A model generated the notes under the pieces. It saw only the letters and a list, made by a program, of their open reading frames with translations, was not told the DNA's origin and ran no database searches. The translations under genes and the position numbers were made by a program. Positions 10,299 to 21,700 of a stretch of 64,000 nucleotides of DNA are shown piece after piece. The stretch's first letter is position 1. Each line of letters starts with the position of its first letter. The stretch lies in NCBI GenBank assembly GCA_011947345.1, contig JAAVTG010000014.1:37244-101243 (forward strand), given 5' to 3'. This stretch comes from Phytophthora quininea (taxonomy: Eukaryota; Oomycota; Peronosporomycetes; Peronosporales; Peronosporaceae).

Positions 10299-11767
10299 AT
10301 GGCTCTGTCGTCTTCAACTTCGACCAAGATGACCTACCGCTTCTTGGGCGACTCTGGCCTTCTCGTCTCCAAGCTGTCGCTCGGCTCGTGGATGAACTAC
10401 GACGCAATATACACGGTCGACGCCTGGTACGAGATGGTCAAGCTGGCGTACGAGCACGGCGTCAAATTCTTCGACACGGCCGAGGTCTACGGCACGGGTC
10501 AAGCGGAGGAGGTGGTGGGCGGTGCCGTCAAGAAAGGCATCAAGGAAGGACTCTTCAAGCGCGAGGATCTCGTCATCTCCACCAAGGAGTTCATGGGCAC
10601 CAAGGGCCTGACGGAGGGAGGTCCCAACGACAAGAGCAACAGCCGCAAGCACATCGTGTAGAGCGTGAAAGGGTCTCTGAAGCGACTGCACCTGGACTAC
10701 GTGGACGTGGTCTTCAGCCTCCGCCCGGACCCGTTCACGCCGATCAAGGAGACCGTCCGAGCCATGAACTTCGTGATCGACCAGGGGTGGGCGTTCTACT
10801 GGGGCACCAGCGAATGGCTTCCCGCCCAGTTCCGCGAGGCCTGTGAGATCGCCGATCGTCTCGGTTTGATCCGCCCCATCGTGGAGCAGGCTCAGTATAA
10901 CCTCTTCACCCGCAGCAAGGTGGAGTTCAAATTCGTCGATCTGTTCAGCAAGTACAAGCTGGGGCTCACAACGTGGTCGCCGCTCGCCTTCGGTACGCTG
11001 ACCGGCAAGTACAGCGCCGGCGAACCCGACGGCTCGCGGTTCACTCGTCCGCGGTATGAGAGGGGCAGTGTCAGGCCGGGTGCGTGCAGGTCAGCACGCC
11101 CGGGCCAACTTCTTCCTGGCGTGCTGACCTGCACGCCAGCGGCCAAGTGCCACGGCCGCCGTGCGCCAGCCTGCCTTGTGAGGCCAGGAGCGCACGGCAG
11201 GCACTCGCCACTTGAGTGCCGAGCACTCATCGGCAACTCTTAGGAAAACAAAGGAAAAGGAAACGTTTTATATTTAGGTTTAGTATAGGCAAAGAAAAAG
11301 AAACTTACCCACCATGGAGAAGCCCAAGAAGCGCCTCCATGCCATGCATGTCGTAGCTAGCAAATAGAACATCACAAACATAGTTCAGTTTCCAATTTGC
11401 GTCGTCCCTCCACAGTATCCACACCAACGCTTACCTCGCCACCACCGCCACGCGTCCCGACAGGCAGTCCGTTCGCGAAAGACTTTGAGCAGCGAGTGGC
11501 GCTGGCCGACCTGCTGAAACCCATCGCCGAGGAGCGCGGGTGTTCCCTGGCGCAAATGTCGATCGCCTTGGTCGTCGCCAACGAGAACGTGTCCACGGTG
11601 CTGCTGGGGCGAGTTGTCCTGCTCAGCTAGAGCAGAACCTCAAGGCGCTACAGTTCGTGCACAAGATCACGCCCGAGGTCAAGGCCAAGATTGACGACAT
11701 TGTGCCGATGGTGCCGATGGTCTTCACGATGGGCCACTTTTCCCCGACGCGACAGCGCTATCTCTAA
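10299..11767 (+). pseudogene. Aldo/keto reductase (voltage-gated K+ channel beta-subunit type), broken
   Basis: From ATG 10299 the frame reads YRFLGDSGLLVSKLSLGSW, then FFDTAEVYGTGQAEEVVG (Asp and Tyr of the AKR active site), STKEF, LDYVDVV, VEQAQYNLF and LTTWSPLAFGTLTGKY, the order of an NADPH-dependent AKR6-type enzyme. Lesions: an in-frame TAG at 10659-10661 where families have E/S before VKGSLKRLHLDY; an insertion from about 11066 to 11395 within the loop after SRFTRPRYE; and a one-base loss in a G run near 11610, after which QLEQNLKALQFVHKITPEV continues to the stop at 11767. The three lesions together make it a real pseudogene. Confidence 0.88.
11066..11395. repeat. Insertion with 18-bp hairpin in the reductase gene
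   Basis: About 330 bp have no counterpart in the reductase family. The stretch starts with a perfect inverted repeat: gcgtgcaggtcagcacgc at 11082-11099 and its complement at 11119-11136, separated by a 19-nt loop. GC-rich sequence follows, then A-rich sequence. It could be a small non-autonomous element. No clear terminal repeats or target duplication were found. Confidence 0.6.
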
Positions 11768-11868
11768 AGCGTCTGGATCGGCTTTGCTATCGGCTGTGGT
11801 GTTGGCAGCGTGCTTTTGTTGCAGTATCTGACAAAGACTATTTTGGAATGATTACTGTTGTTCTTGGA

Positions 11869-12900
11869 AGGAAATTGAATTGATTAACTGTTTAGCGGAT
11901 TTCTCGTGATTAGCTATCTATCCGTGAGAGGAGGAAATTGAATTGATTAACTGTTTAGCGGGTTTCTCGTCTTAAGGTGATAAGCTATCTATCCGTGAGA
12001 GTTACGTTCGTGTCGTCCACATGTGGTGCATGGGTTCCGGGATATTATTTTCTGGCGGATCAAAGCCAAGTTTTTGCAGCACACGGACCACAGTAGCGCG
12101 GTTGCAATGAAGCCCATGTGCGTGTTGGTAGAGGAATTGGTAGTGCCTCTTGAACGAGTTCAGCAGATTGAGAATATTTGGCCCTTCAGCTGTTGTTTCC
12201 TGGAAATGAATGTCGTTCCTGAGCCGCCATGCTGCATGAAACACAATCGCTGTGTAGATCCTCCATAGAAGTACCAGTTCTTTGTGTTCACGTCTCCGGT
12301 TCCTACGGAGGTCTTGTGATCTTGGGAAGAGTAGCAACCTCCAGCTTAGATCGACGCAAAAGAACGTCGACCACCGGCTCCATAGTTCGCTCCACATTGG
12401 TTCTAATGACGGGCACGTGAAGAAACAGTGTTCTACCGTTTCGATATCCTGGCATTCCGGACGAACGCAGTTTTGGATGGTAAGATTTAGTTCTCTGAGG
12501 AAGTATAGTCGTGAACCGACTGTGAGGTCTCCGAAGCACATTTGTACTATCACATCATGAATTACCTGCAGTAGATATCCACGTAGAGAAATCACACTGG
12601 ACAAGATCTCATGAATCCTTTGTCGAGGGCACCCCAGGTCTTCCATCGGATGATGCATCAACTCCGGAACTTGCTGGAGAATCACTTTCCAATCTTGCGA
12701 TCGCAAATTTGGGAAGATTCGCGTAGATGGTTCTGTTGGGGGAATGATACCAAGTACACTGGAGCAGCCCTCCCGCACCTGGTATAATACTAGTGACATC
12801 CAGATTTTACTAAGAATTCAACGACTTGAAGCGAGAAATCGACTGCGTGGGCATAAGGAATGCACTTCGCCGGCATGCTCCGAGGAGTTTTAAGTTTTTC
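11869..12900 (-). mobile_element. LINE 3' part with duplicated 3' end
   Basis: The minus-strand ORF 12002-12799 (265 aa) encodes the end of a LINE ORF2, with a CxxxC-H-C zinc site (CVRPECQDIETVEHCFFTCP) after the RT. The 3' terminus gaaattgaattgattaactg occurs twice in tandem (from 11871 and 11938). The element reads further upstream on the minus strand to about 12900, with stops, and is then lost. It is the same family as 5643-6122. Confidence 0.85.
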
Positions 12901-12969
12901 ATGAGGTTCTCTATTCTCCGTAAATTCGTTTGAAGATGTTTACTGCCAAGTCACCATTTTCGTGTATTC

Positions 12970-13024
12970 TGAGTTGAAATGATTTGATTAACTAGTTAGC
13001 GGGTTCTCTCGTGTGGAAGGTGTA
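12970..13024 (-). mobile_element. LINE 3'-end remnant, site of pogo insertion
   Basis: tgattaactagttagcgggt followed by tctctcg resembles the LINE terminus tgattaactgtttagcgggt. Sequence related to the adjacent LINE end (aaggtg..agct) resumes after the pogo element at 14668, so the transposon landed in an older LINE tail. Confidence 0.55.
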
Positions 13025-14667
13025 CCGACGACGACACAAAAGCCGGATGCACTGAACGACGTCCCAATAGTAAAATAGGAAACGACGCTGAGTAAAAACA
13101 ATCCAATATATATGTACTGTTTATACGATCGCTTCCTCGATCTCAGGAATAGCCTTCGTGAAGCTACTTTTTATCACTTCTAAGGAGAGAATCCCAAGCA
13201 GCAATTGTGGCTTTCACAGCCCGCAGCCGTTTCTCCTTCGCTGCCAGTCCAGACTGGCAAATAAAATTGCCGCGAATTCGAGCCTTTAAAGGTCCCATTA
13301 CCCCCACGTCCAACGGCTGACACACTGACGTGCTCTTCGGGGGTAATGAAACCATCGTCGCACTCGCCTCTTCCGCCACGATTCGCACGCCTTCGTCCGA
13401 CACGTGGCTGTTGAAATTATCGACCAGCAGCAACGCAGGGTTGTCGATCTCAAATTTCAAGAGATTCTTGACGTAGAAACTCCAGCCAATCGAGTCCATC
13501 CAGCCATGCTCCTGGACCGTATAAAAGTGCCCAGGCGGGAGATCTTTAAGCTCATTCGAGTCAATTGTCCCGCCCAACTTTCCTCGTAATATGAAAAGTA
13601 TTGGCAACTTTTTCCTAGTAAAAAAAAGATTTCAGTAACAATATTAAAGAAAATAATATCAAATAATAACGTACCGTCGCCTCGGATAGTCAGTACTGCG
13701 GTCATTCGGCCAGAGTGCTTTGAGTAGTCTATGACCTTCGCGGAGCCGTTGCGTCCTTTAACGGCCCAGATACGTGCAGGCGGCATGTCAAAATTGATTG
13801 CCGTCTCATCAACATTATAGATTTCTGCATCTGAATAGCTTGAGTAGGTCGACCAAAAGTCAAAAGCAAACCTAGCCTGAAGTTGAAGCAGCTCTTCTGT
13901 TGGCAGCTTTGTTTCTTGAGGCTTTTGAGTCGAAAAGCGATACCTAAATTATTACACGACAAGTCAAATGTTAGACAAAATAGCAAAAATAACTGAAATG
14001 CGTTATTACCGAGCCGCCGTTCGTTGGCATAAGCGCTCCAAAGCTCTACGGCCGCTCTCTTCCGACTTCTTGCAGCGCAAGTAGCCTATCAGCCACTCCG
14101 TGAAATGGATCTGCATGAAGCCTATCATGCGAGACGTCGTTAAACACTGTAGATAGTAATAACAGCAAGTTAGTAAAATCTTAATATAAAACATAAAACG
14201 ATACTTACATCCTCTTCGCGGCGAGTGTCCTTCATAAAGGTCACCAAGGCAGGGGTATACGGGAAAAGTTCCCTTCGCCCCTGCCCTTTGACGGTCTTTG
14301 AAAGCTTGTTTCCCGAAATGCACGCAGCTTTGCCCGCTGCTGCCACCAGCCGTCGACGGTGCTGTGGGGAAACTGCAGCTCGCGCGCGACTTGTGCGACG
14401 CCTACAAGCTCGATGCGCTGGAGCGCCTCAAGCTTAACCTTGATTGTATAGCCCTTCTGTTTGTTTCCCATCAAATTGGTGACTGAACTGCATTTGCGCT
14501 CGTGCCTGGTGACGTGTAAAATGCCCTGCTTCCAACCATTTTTAATGTTGTTTTAATTGGTATTTTATATCTCATAGATGAGCTGATTGGATAAAAACAT
14601 TAACACTGCCGACAAAGTCGAGCCGATCTCCGTATTTTGTGTTCCTCGGCTTTTGTGTCGTTGTCGG
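13025..14667 (-). mobile_element. pogo-type Tc1/mariner DNA transposon, 1,643 bp, with TIRs and TA target
   Basis: The terminal inverted repeats are 21 bp with one mismatch: left 13025-13045 (starting ccgacgacgacacaaaag) and right 14647-14667 (complement of ccgacaacgacacaaaag). TA flanks both ends (13023-13024 and 14668-14669), the target duplication of this superfamily. The single gene inside is a CENP-B/pogo-like transposase on the minus strand. Short length, near-identical TIRs and an almost complete gene indicate a recent insertion. Confidence 0.93.
13118..14474 (-). CDS. pogo-like transposase, four exons, two apparent one-base frame breaks
   Basis: Exon 1 (14474-14209) starts MMGNKQKGYTIKVKLEALQ and has a helix-turn-helix (VAQVARELQFPHSTVDGWW). 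Introns with GT-AG ends lie at 14147-14208 (with a tactaac branch box), 13944-14009 and 13615-13670 (starting at the second GT of gtacgtt, which keeps the frame). The DDE_1 domain shows YNVDETAINFDMPP (first D), then GDGTKKLPILFILRG across intron 3, LLLVDNFNSHV (second D) and SVCQPLDVGVMGPLKARIR (third D). The catalytic residues are all present. Breaks: one base missing at the ttt run near 14312 in exon 1, and one near 13176 before the C-terminal helix, with the stop near 13118. If these are consensus errors, the gene is intact. Confidence 0.85.
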
Positions 14668-14769
14668 TAGCTTAGACAATTTATCTAGTCAGGAACCCAT
14701 TCGCAGAATTCAGCTAATCTCGCAGGATCCAAATACTCTGCGGCCGTTTTAGAAGAATCTCCTTCGGAG

Positions 14770-15024
14770 AGTTGATTCAGATGCTTAACTTGTTTCCTGG
14801 TTGTTCTTATGGTTGGGGGTGTTTGCTATTCTGAAATCTGATCTGTTGAATGATGATTGAGTTTGAATGGGATATTTGAATGTGAAGTTGATCATTTCCT
14901 TTCTTCTGGATGTTTTTGTAGGCCCTCGGCCCGGCAGCCCCGCAGGGACTCGAACCCCAGCCGGAGGGATGAACTTCGTGAGTTGTATACACAACCCACC
15001 GGACCACCAGGAGGCCCCTCTCTC
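14770..15024 (-). mobile_element. tRNA-derived SINE
   Basis: On the minus strand the element starts near 15024 with a tRNA-like head: a possible A box around tggtggtccggtggg and a clear B box ggttcgagtcc at about 14946-14957, set in a GC-rich tRNA-like fold. A body follows and ends at about 14771. The last ~50 bp are repeated at 3727-3780. It is a Pol III-transcribed element mobilised by LINEs, and it sits inside a LINE remnant. Confidence 0.75.
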
Positions 15025-15110
15025 CATCTTGTGTGGAGGTCTTGTAGCTCTGGAAAAGCAACAGCCGCCAGCTTAGATATGGTCGGAAGCTGACTTTGCA
15101 GATTAGCAAC
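15024..15110 (-). mobile_element. LINE coding remnant flanking the SINE
   Basis: The minus strand encodes YLSWRLLLFQSYKTSTQ, matching DLSWRLLLFPRSQDLRR of the LINE at 12002-12799. The SINE interrupts this diverged copy. Confidence 0.6.
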
Positions 15111-15172
15111 GTTAGGCATTTCTGCCTCTATGTTTTTGCTGTCGTGCACGTAGATGGTCACGACGAGCCTCC

Positions 15173-16184
15173 CTACTGCACCTCAAACCTAAACTTGAGT
15201 TTGGTGAGACGTTCGCTCTCCTCCCACAGCGTTTCAGCTGCAATTTCGTCGTACGCGGTGTTCTTCGGCTGAACTCGCTTCGGGGGCCCCAGACCTCAAA
15301 GCGATTTCCAGGACCGTAGCAGTCGCCGCCTTCGACGTCAGACCCCGTTGCAGCGTACAACGAGGGTAATGCGCCCGTCGTCGCATCCTGCAAAGAGGTA
15401 GTTTAGCGAAGAATCGCCAAAACAGGCCGCCGAACCAACCGCGTTCGGTGGTAGGAGCGCTCAAGACATTCGTGGCTGTGAGTCCGGGGTGACAGCTCAC
15501 TGCAACCACGCCCGATACATTGTGAGTGATGATGCGGCGCTGCAACTCGATCGTAAAGAGCAAATTGCACAGCTTGGAGTCTCCGTACACCTCCGAGGCA
15601 TTGTATCCCTTCTCGGGCCGCATGATCTGTCCAGGTTTAAAGTGGGCGAGGTTAGCGCTCTTGTGGGCGAGACTAGTGATGTTGACCACTCGGGACGGAG
15701 AGCTCTGCTGCAATAGTGGGAACAGTTGAGCCGTCAGCGCAAAGTGCCCCAAGTGATTCGTTGCAAACTGACGCTCGTAGCCGTCCACTGTCTTGGCGTA
15801 CGGCTCCGCCATGACTCCGGCGTTGTTGACCAGTAGGTCGAGACGGTCATGGGTGGCCAGGAACTCGTCCGCGAACTTGCACACACTGCCTAAATCGCTC
15901 ACGTCGAGCATTTTGAATTCCACTTGACCGGCGTAGGGTGTGGAGGCCAACGCTTCTCGCAGCTTCTTCTCAGCCTCCAGACCCCGAGCTTCGTTACGAC
16001 ATGCAAGCACCACATGAGCTCCTTTCTGAGCGAGTTGGAGTGCCGTCTCGAACCCGATGCCCGAATTGGCTCCCGTGACAATGGCGAGTTTGCTCTTCTG
16101 GGATGGGATGCTGGTAGCCTTCCAATTGTCGGGAACTTGTGGTCGCGTTTTCGCGGTGGTGGTGGTGCTGTTGGAGTTGCCCAT
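15173..16184 (-). pseudogene. Short-chain dehydrogenase/reductase (retinol dehydrogenase-like), two one-base breaks
   Basis: ATG 16184 begins MGNSNSTTTT, a possible N-myristoylation start. The Rossmann motif is VTGANSGIG, followed by LACRN, MLDVSDL, NNAGVM, the catalytic NITS and YGDSK (Y-x-x-x-K), and SCHPGLTATN: a classical NAD(P)-dependent SDR of the RDH11-14/WWOX type. The frame breaks at about 15392 (LPL, then LQDATTGALPSLYAATG in the next frame) and again in the ccccc run at about 15285, after which KRVQPKNTAYDEIAAETLWE continues to a stop at 15173-15175. Both breaks look like single missing bases. The family is normally ~310-330 aa, as here after allowing for them, so the gene may be functional. 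Confidence 0.85.
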
Positions 16185-16471
16185 ACTGCAGAAATCTTCG
16201 TGTTGATGCTCCGGTGAATTGGAGAATGAGGTCGTTCAACGTGCTGCGTCAAGTTGGCTGGACGCTGTTGATGCATTATGTCATCATTCAGAAACAATTT
16301 TTGTATTGTATAATGTTCGTACGTGATCCCCGATGTGCTCGTCGCAATCATCGATTACGGTCAGCTGGTTTCCTAAATTGATTCATAAACTCTTCGGTTT
16401 ATAAGGACTTCTCAATTTGCGGTATTGTACTCACCACCAATTGAGCGCCAGTTTCTCCCAACTCTCTAGAG

Positions 16472-18794
16472 ATGCCTACTCCAAGTTCTGCCTCTGCGAC
16501 GCCACCTGCTCCTCCAACGAAGGCCTCCTCCGACATGGAGGTGGAGATCGATCGCTCTCCTCGCCCAACCATGACTCAACCGGTTTCCGCTCCGGCTGAC
16601 GCCTCAACTGGCCAAGCAAGGTGCGACCCGAGCGCCTCAGCCACGGGCAACTCAGCCACGGGCAAGCATCTGGAACAAGCCCCAGGCACGACAATACGCG
16701 TGCACCCAGCTCGTCAGCGACGCCTCCGCAAACAGAGCCAGCGGACCGCTTACCATCGTATCGGGCGGCCATGACAGGCCTCGCGGAGCCAACCATTTCG
16801 CCGTTGACGTCGCGAGAGCGTCCACTTGGCCTACTTCCAACCCCCGAAGCCCTAACCGCTGTTCGTCGCTTGTACGAGGACGGACAACATGATCCAGCAG
16901 AGTTTCTTGCTGCGGCGAAAGCGGCGCAACCCGAAGCCATCACTGATGCACCTTTCAGCATTAAAGCTCGGGTGTCGTCTTCCCTGTTTGGAGTGTCTAG
17001 ACCCGCCCTTGTGCTCGGGTTGACTGCAGTGAAAGACAACACAACTGTCTGTGAGGTTATCGAGTCGGGCGACATTTTACATGTGCACCGTCAACCACGA
17101 GACAGTCTCGTGCTCTACTTACGTTCTGAGTCAGCGAAGCAGCGCTTGGCAGGCCAAAGCTGTCAGTATTTGGGACGCACGCTCACTTTTGAGGTGTTAA
17201 ACCCTCTCTCAGACGCGTTTTACATTGACGTGCTCGGTATTCGTAGCGATCAGACCGCGAGCGACCTGTTCAATGGGTTTCTTGCCAGCCAGTGCCAACC
17301 GGTATATTTCAACTTCACATACCGGGCTCCGTCAGGATCGATCACCTCGGGCATTGTGCGCTACTATTTCAATACCCCGAAATGTCCCGAGGCGTTGGTC
17401 GTGGACGGCCAAGTTTGTGATCAAGTTGTGTTAGAAGGAATTTTGTATTCCGCGCGAGCTCGAGGAGCTCCCTCGGTTCAATACTATTTGCATCCAACGA
17501 AACCATCGCCCCACGCGTTACGGTTTGGACCAGGGGGTCTATTCTGCAACACAAACCCATCAAGACATCCCCTTTACCTGTCAGCGGTAGTAAAAGAGGT
17601 CGGCAGAGCTCGGTCGAGTCAGCTTCAACGACGACTGGGCCACTGAGCAACGATACTACAGCGATGGAAGTTGATGATGCTGGAGTGAGTTCGAAGACTG
17701 CAGCGCCATCGACATCCTCAGAAAGGTCGGGCACAGCACAGATTCCGACATCGAGTCCCGCATTTAGCTCGCCCCCACGAAAGCGACTGGCAAGGCGTAT
17801 CCCCGCCCAAGTATGCGCGCGTCCGCGTGCTTTCTACTCGGAAAACTACTGGTCCGAACTCGACACGGTTTCACTGAAGCTGCGAGAACACTCAGTGCAT
17901 TTTGAGGGAGATGACATGGGTCTACGCGTCACTCCGGCAGAGATTGTGGTACCTGATGGTGTCCGCAGCTCCAATGAATATGTAAACTTCATGGAGGTGA
18001 GGAGGCGGCGGGCAGTCTGCTCGGATGTACCTTCCTCTATTGCGAAGTCACTCGTACTACTCGATGAAGATATAGCCATCCAGGAGGCCGCAGCGCTCCG
18101 GGAGCTGGAACTCGCAGCGATGATGAAGAATCTGGACCCTACCAGATCAGAAACAGAGATCATCACCACGGATGATCTTGTGCGGAAAATGAACAAGAAT
18201 AAGGTCCACTTTGCAGGCAAACTTTTTCGGCTCATGAGGACTAAATCGCAGCTCATGGATGACTTTGTGCGGGTTCATTTAATATCTCGCGCAATCCACG
18301 CCACCTTGCCGTTGTCCTGCGCTTCGGTTGCGGAGAAATGGAAGAAAATATTCGGAGAGGACTGCTCGCGATCGCGCGAGACGCTATTTGACCAAGTAGA
18401 TCGATGGGTGTTAGATATCAATGAGCTGGAGCTGTACGAGCTGTCGGAAGCTCTAGCCTGCTTTGAACTTCTTCTACTGGCGGTTGCTCCTGACATTTTT
18501 GGACGCGATATTTGGCTGCATGTTCTGTGTGGATTCGATGCGTCGTGGATTGGTTCATCCCCAGTACGTCTACTCCATCCAAACCTGTTACTGGGCGTTC
18601 TCCGAAGCGACCTCGGAGCCCGGATACTCACGTATGTTGAGTCCTTGCAGTGGGTGACTCCATTCACTCGCCGTCTCCAAACGCTTCAGCAATCTTTGCT
18701 CTGGGTGCCAGAAGAGAATGGTGCACTTTCGATCGCGTTCTCTTCATTGGGACCAGTATGGGGTTCTACCGTATTAACTCTTCCGATCGCTTAA
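16472..18794 (+). pseudogene. LINE ORF1 (frame-shifted)
   Basis: The first ATG at 16472 opens a proline/serine-rich head. Coding continues in two further frames (16621-17646 and from about 17540 to 18794). A folded middle region (LLPTPEALTAVRRLYEDG and on) is followed by a basic linker (SPPRKRLARRIP) and a helical C-terminal part. I see no CCHC knuckle. ORF1 proteins bind element RNA; this one cannot be assigned a domain by eye. A 15-bp tandem duplication (ctcagccacgggcaa) is present near 16640. Confidence 0.7.
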
Positions 18795-21700
18795 GTGGAA
18801 TTTTCGTGGACCAACGTCGACCTGCTCTCTGTCAACACGAACGGAGTCAAGCAGAATGGACATAAACTCTCTGAGCGAGTTGTCTCGCAGTTCCATGTCA
18901 TCGCGCTCCAGGAAACGAAATTCCGGAACGCACATCACTTCTCAAGTTTTTATTTAATGTTTCAACTATCTCTCGCCACACAGTATTTGTGAGCGATCGT
19001 AAAAGCGGCAATCCAGCCCAAATCGGTCCACGTAGCGGCGGGGTTGCCACCCTGCTTCACCCCGAGTTACCTGGGGTAGGCACAGCCAAGGTTGTTACTG
19101 AGGCTACCGTCGAAGGTCGATATCTGTTGGTACGAATGGAAGTGGATGCTCATCTCGTCTACATTCACAATGTGTATGCCCCAGTCCGCCAAACGGACCG
19201 GGTGGGTTTCTTTGCGGGTTTGCCCACTCATTTTGAAGACTCCTCTCATCATATCGTGATGGGGGACTTCAACGTCGCTGTCGATCCGGTGCTAGACTCG
19301 AGAGGTACTGCTCAACTGTCGGATACGACTCGGGGAGTTGATTAGCTGGTTAGCGTCTCTCCGGGTCATCGACCCCTGGAGACTACGCTTTCCTGATCGA
19401 CGTCTGTTCTCCGGCCCACTTCCACGGGTTAATCGTCTTGATTACATTTACATCTCTGACACATGGGTGGACACCCTGTTCGACTCCGCGAAGTACTATC
19501 AAGCACTGCATACGGGCGATCATCTAGCTGTTCGTCTCTCTCTCGGTGAGGCGCGCCGCCGTCCATCTGCCGGATATTGGAGGCTTCGGTCAGAAATTCT
19601 GGACAGTCATGCAGTAAGACGAGAAATTGTTCAGGATATTCAAACACTTGCCGCCACCATCCACTCAGTCCCCAATCCGGGTCTGGTCTGGGAGGGATGG
19701 AAACGGCGAATTCGAGGTCAGCTCCAGCTCGCCCAAGCTCAGGATTGTACCCAAGCCAACTCACTCCTGTCTGCATGTCAGCGGGATCTTACCCACTGCC
19801 ATCGCGCCCATGCTGCAAGCAATTCGGATGAATCCGCAGCAGCTCTGATACAGGCTGTGGAGACAGAGGAAGCAGTTCAACAGCACTTGCTTGAACAACG
19901 CCAAGACCAAGGGTTCGACTTTCATGCACATGAAATGGAAGCATCAACCTCAGCTTTTTTCGTCCACCCGATACGGTGCTACGCTCCACGGCTATTCCTG
20001 CGATCGTACTAGAGTCTGGAGGGAGTCAAATGATCTCGCCGACATTAGTGCTGTTTTCAGAAGTCATTGGGGCTCAATCTTTGGCGATCCGAAATATGGG
20101 TTGGAGGATACCCGAGTTGATAACACCATGACCGATCGACTCCTGAATTCGGTGGTAAGGCGCCTGGACGACGCCCAAGCTGCTATTTTGGAAGTGGCGA
20201 TTACCGGGGGAATTGGCGAGAACAATTCACCACCTGAAGAAACTCTCTGCTCCCGGTCTGGACGGTCTCGGGCCAGCACTGTATATGTTAGATCCTGAAG
20301 CCTTTGGTGAAGTTCTATCGGTGGTTTTTGCCAGCGAACTGGACCACGGTCGCCTCCTTTCGTCGCAGCGAAAGTCCTGTGTCTCATTACTCTACAAGAA
20401 AGGGGACAGAATGGACCCAGGCAACTACCGACCAATTTCACTGATGCAAGTTGATGTCAAAATCCTGTCCAAATCGCTGGCCTACCGACTTCAGCGCTTC
20501 CTCCCGGATCTAGTTCACCCCGACCAAAAAGGCTTCGTCAAAGGGCGCTCCCTGCATCATCACGTCCGCTTTCTCCATGACCTACGGAGCCTACTCCAGC
20601 GTCGGGGAGGCAAAGGTTACGCTCTCTTTCTGGATTTTGCGAAGGCTTACGATCGAGTCAATTGGAATTACTTGTTTCAAGTACTTGAGCGAGCTGGTTT
20701 CGGAGAGGTGTTCTGTAGCTGGGCTCGTCTTTTGTATTCGGATGTCCAAGCGACGCTATCGCTAAACGGGACTCTACAAGAAGCGTTGTTTCCAACACGT
20801 GGAGTCAAGCAAGGAGATCCTCTCTCATCTCTGCTATTTGTGCTTTCAATCGAGCCTCTCGGCAACCTCCTCCGAGCCCAACCGGATCTCGGAATTCCGA
20901 TATCCGTTGACTTAACCGCTACTGGAATCTATTTGGCGGATGACTCCACCCTCTTTTCGAAATCTCTCGCGGGCTTGGCTCGTGAAGTAGAGATTGTTCG
21001 ATCGTATTGCGCCGGCTCCGGGGCTCTCCTCAACCTCGAGAAATCACAATTGTTTACTTTCCATGATGAGCGCGTATCAGCCGAGGCTTCTCAGATCGGG
21101 CTCAATTCTTCGGAATGCGTCAAGTATCTCGGTATACCTTTTGGTCAGGGAGTGAGCGACGACTCAATTTTGCGTCGTTGGAATCACGGATTGGTTCCAG
21201 ACTGGCACGGTGGAGTGCTCGTGCACGTACCTATCGGGGCAGACTACTCATTCTGCAGACTATGGTTCTCTCGATTTTATGGCACTTTACTATGCCGACA
21301 GCTATGATTAAACGATTACAGTCACTTGTTGACCGATACCTCCTGACGCGAAGTGCGGACTCGTCACGTCGATTCGTGAAGCTCGCCAAGGCTTCGATTT
21401 GCCATGTTTCCTTCAACAACGGCGGACTGCAAATTCCATTGATACAGAGGATTTTTGATGTTCAGCAGATGCGCCTGTTCCAACAACTTGTAAACATGGA
21501 CAACGAGGAGCTCTGGCGGGCGACTACTTCGGCACTGCTGGCTCACACTGTACCCGGTGGTTCTTCGGGGCTCCGTTTGACTTTCTGAGCTGCCCGTACA
21601 CGATTCGATCTGCAATCGTGAACGTTGCGTCGCTTACGTTGTGGTGGCGGTCTACGTGGAAAGTGTGGTCGTCCATTTCGTGGATGCTGGCTGAAACCTC

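Noticed and set aside
14920..15020. Possible tRNA gene on the minus strand (B box ggttcgagtcc)
   Set aside because: The acceptor and anticodon arms are not convincing and a shared non-tRNA body and tail follow, so a SINE fits better.
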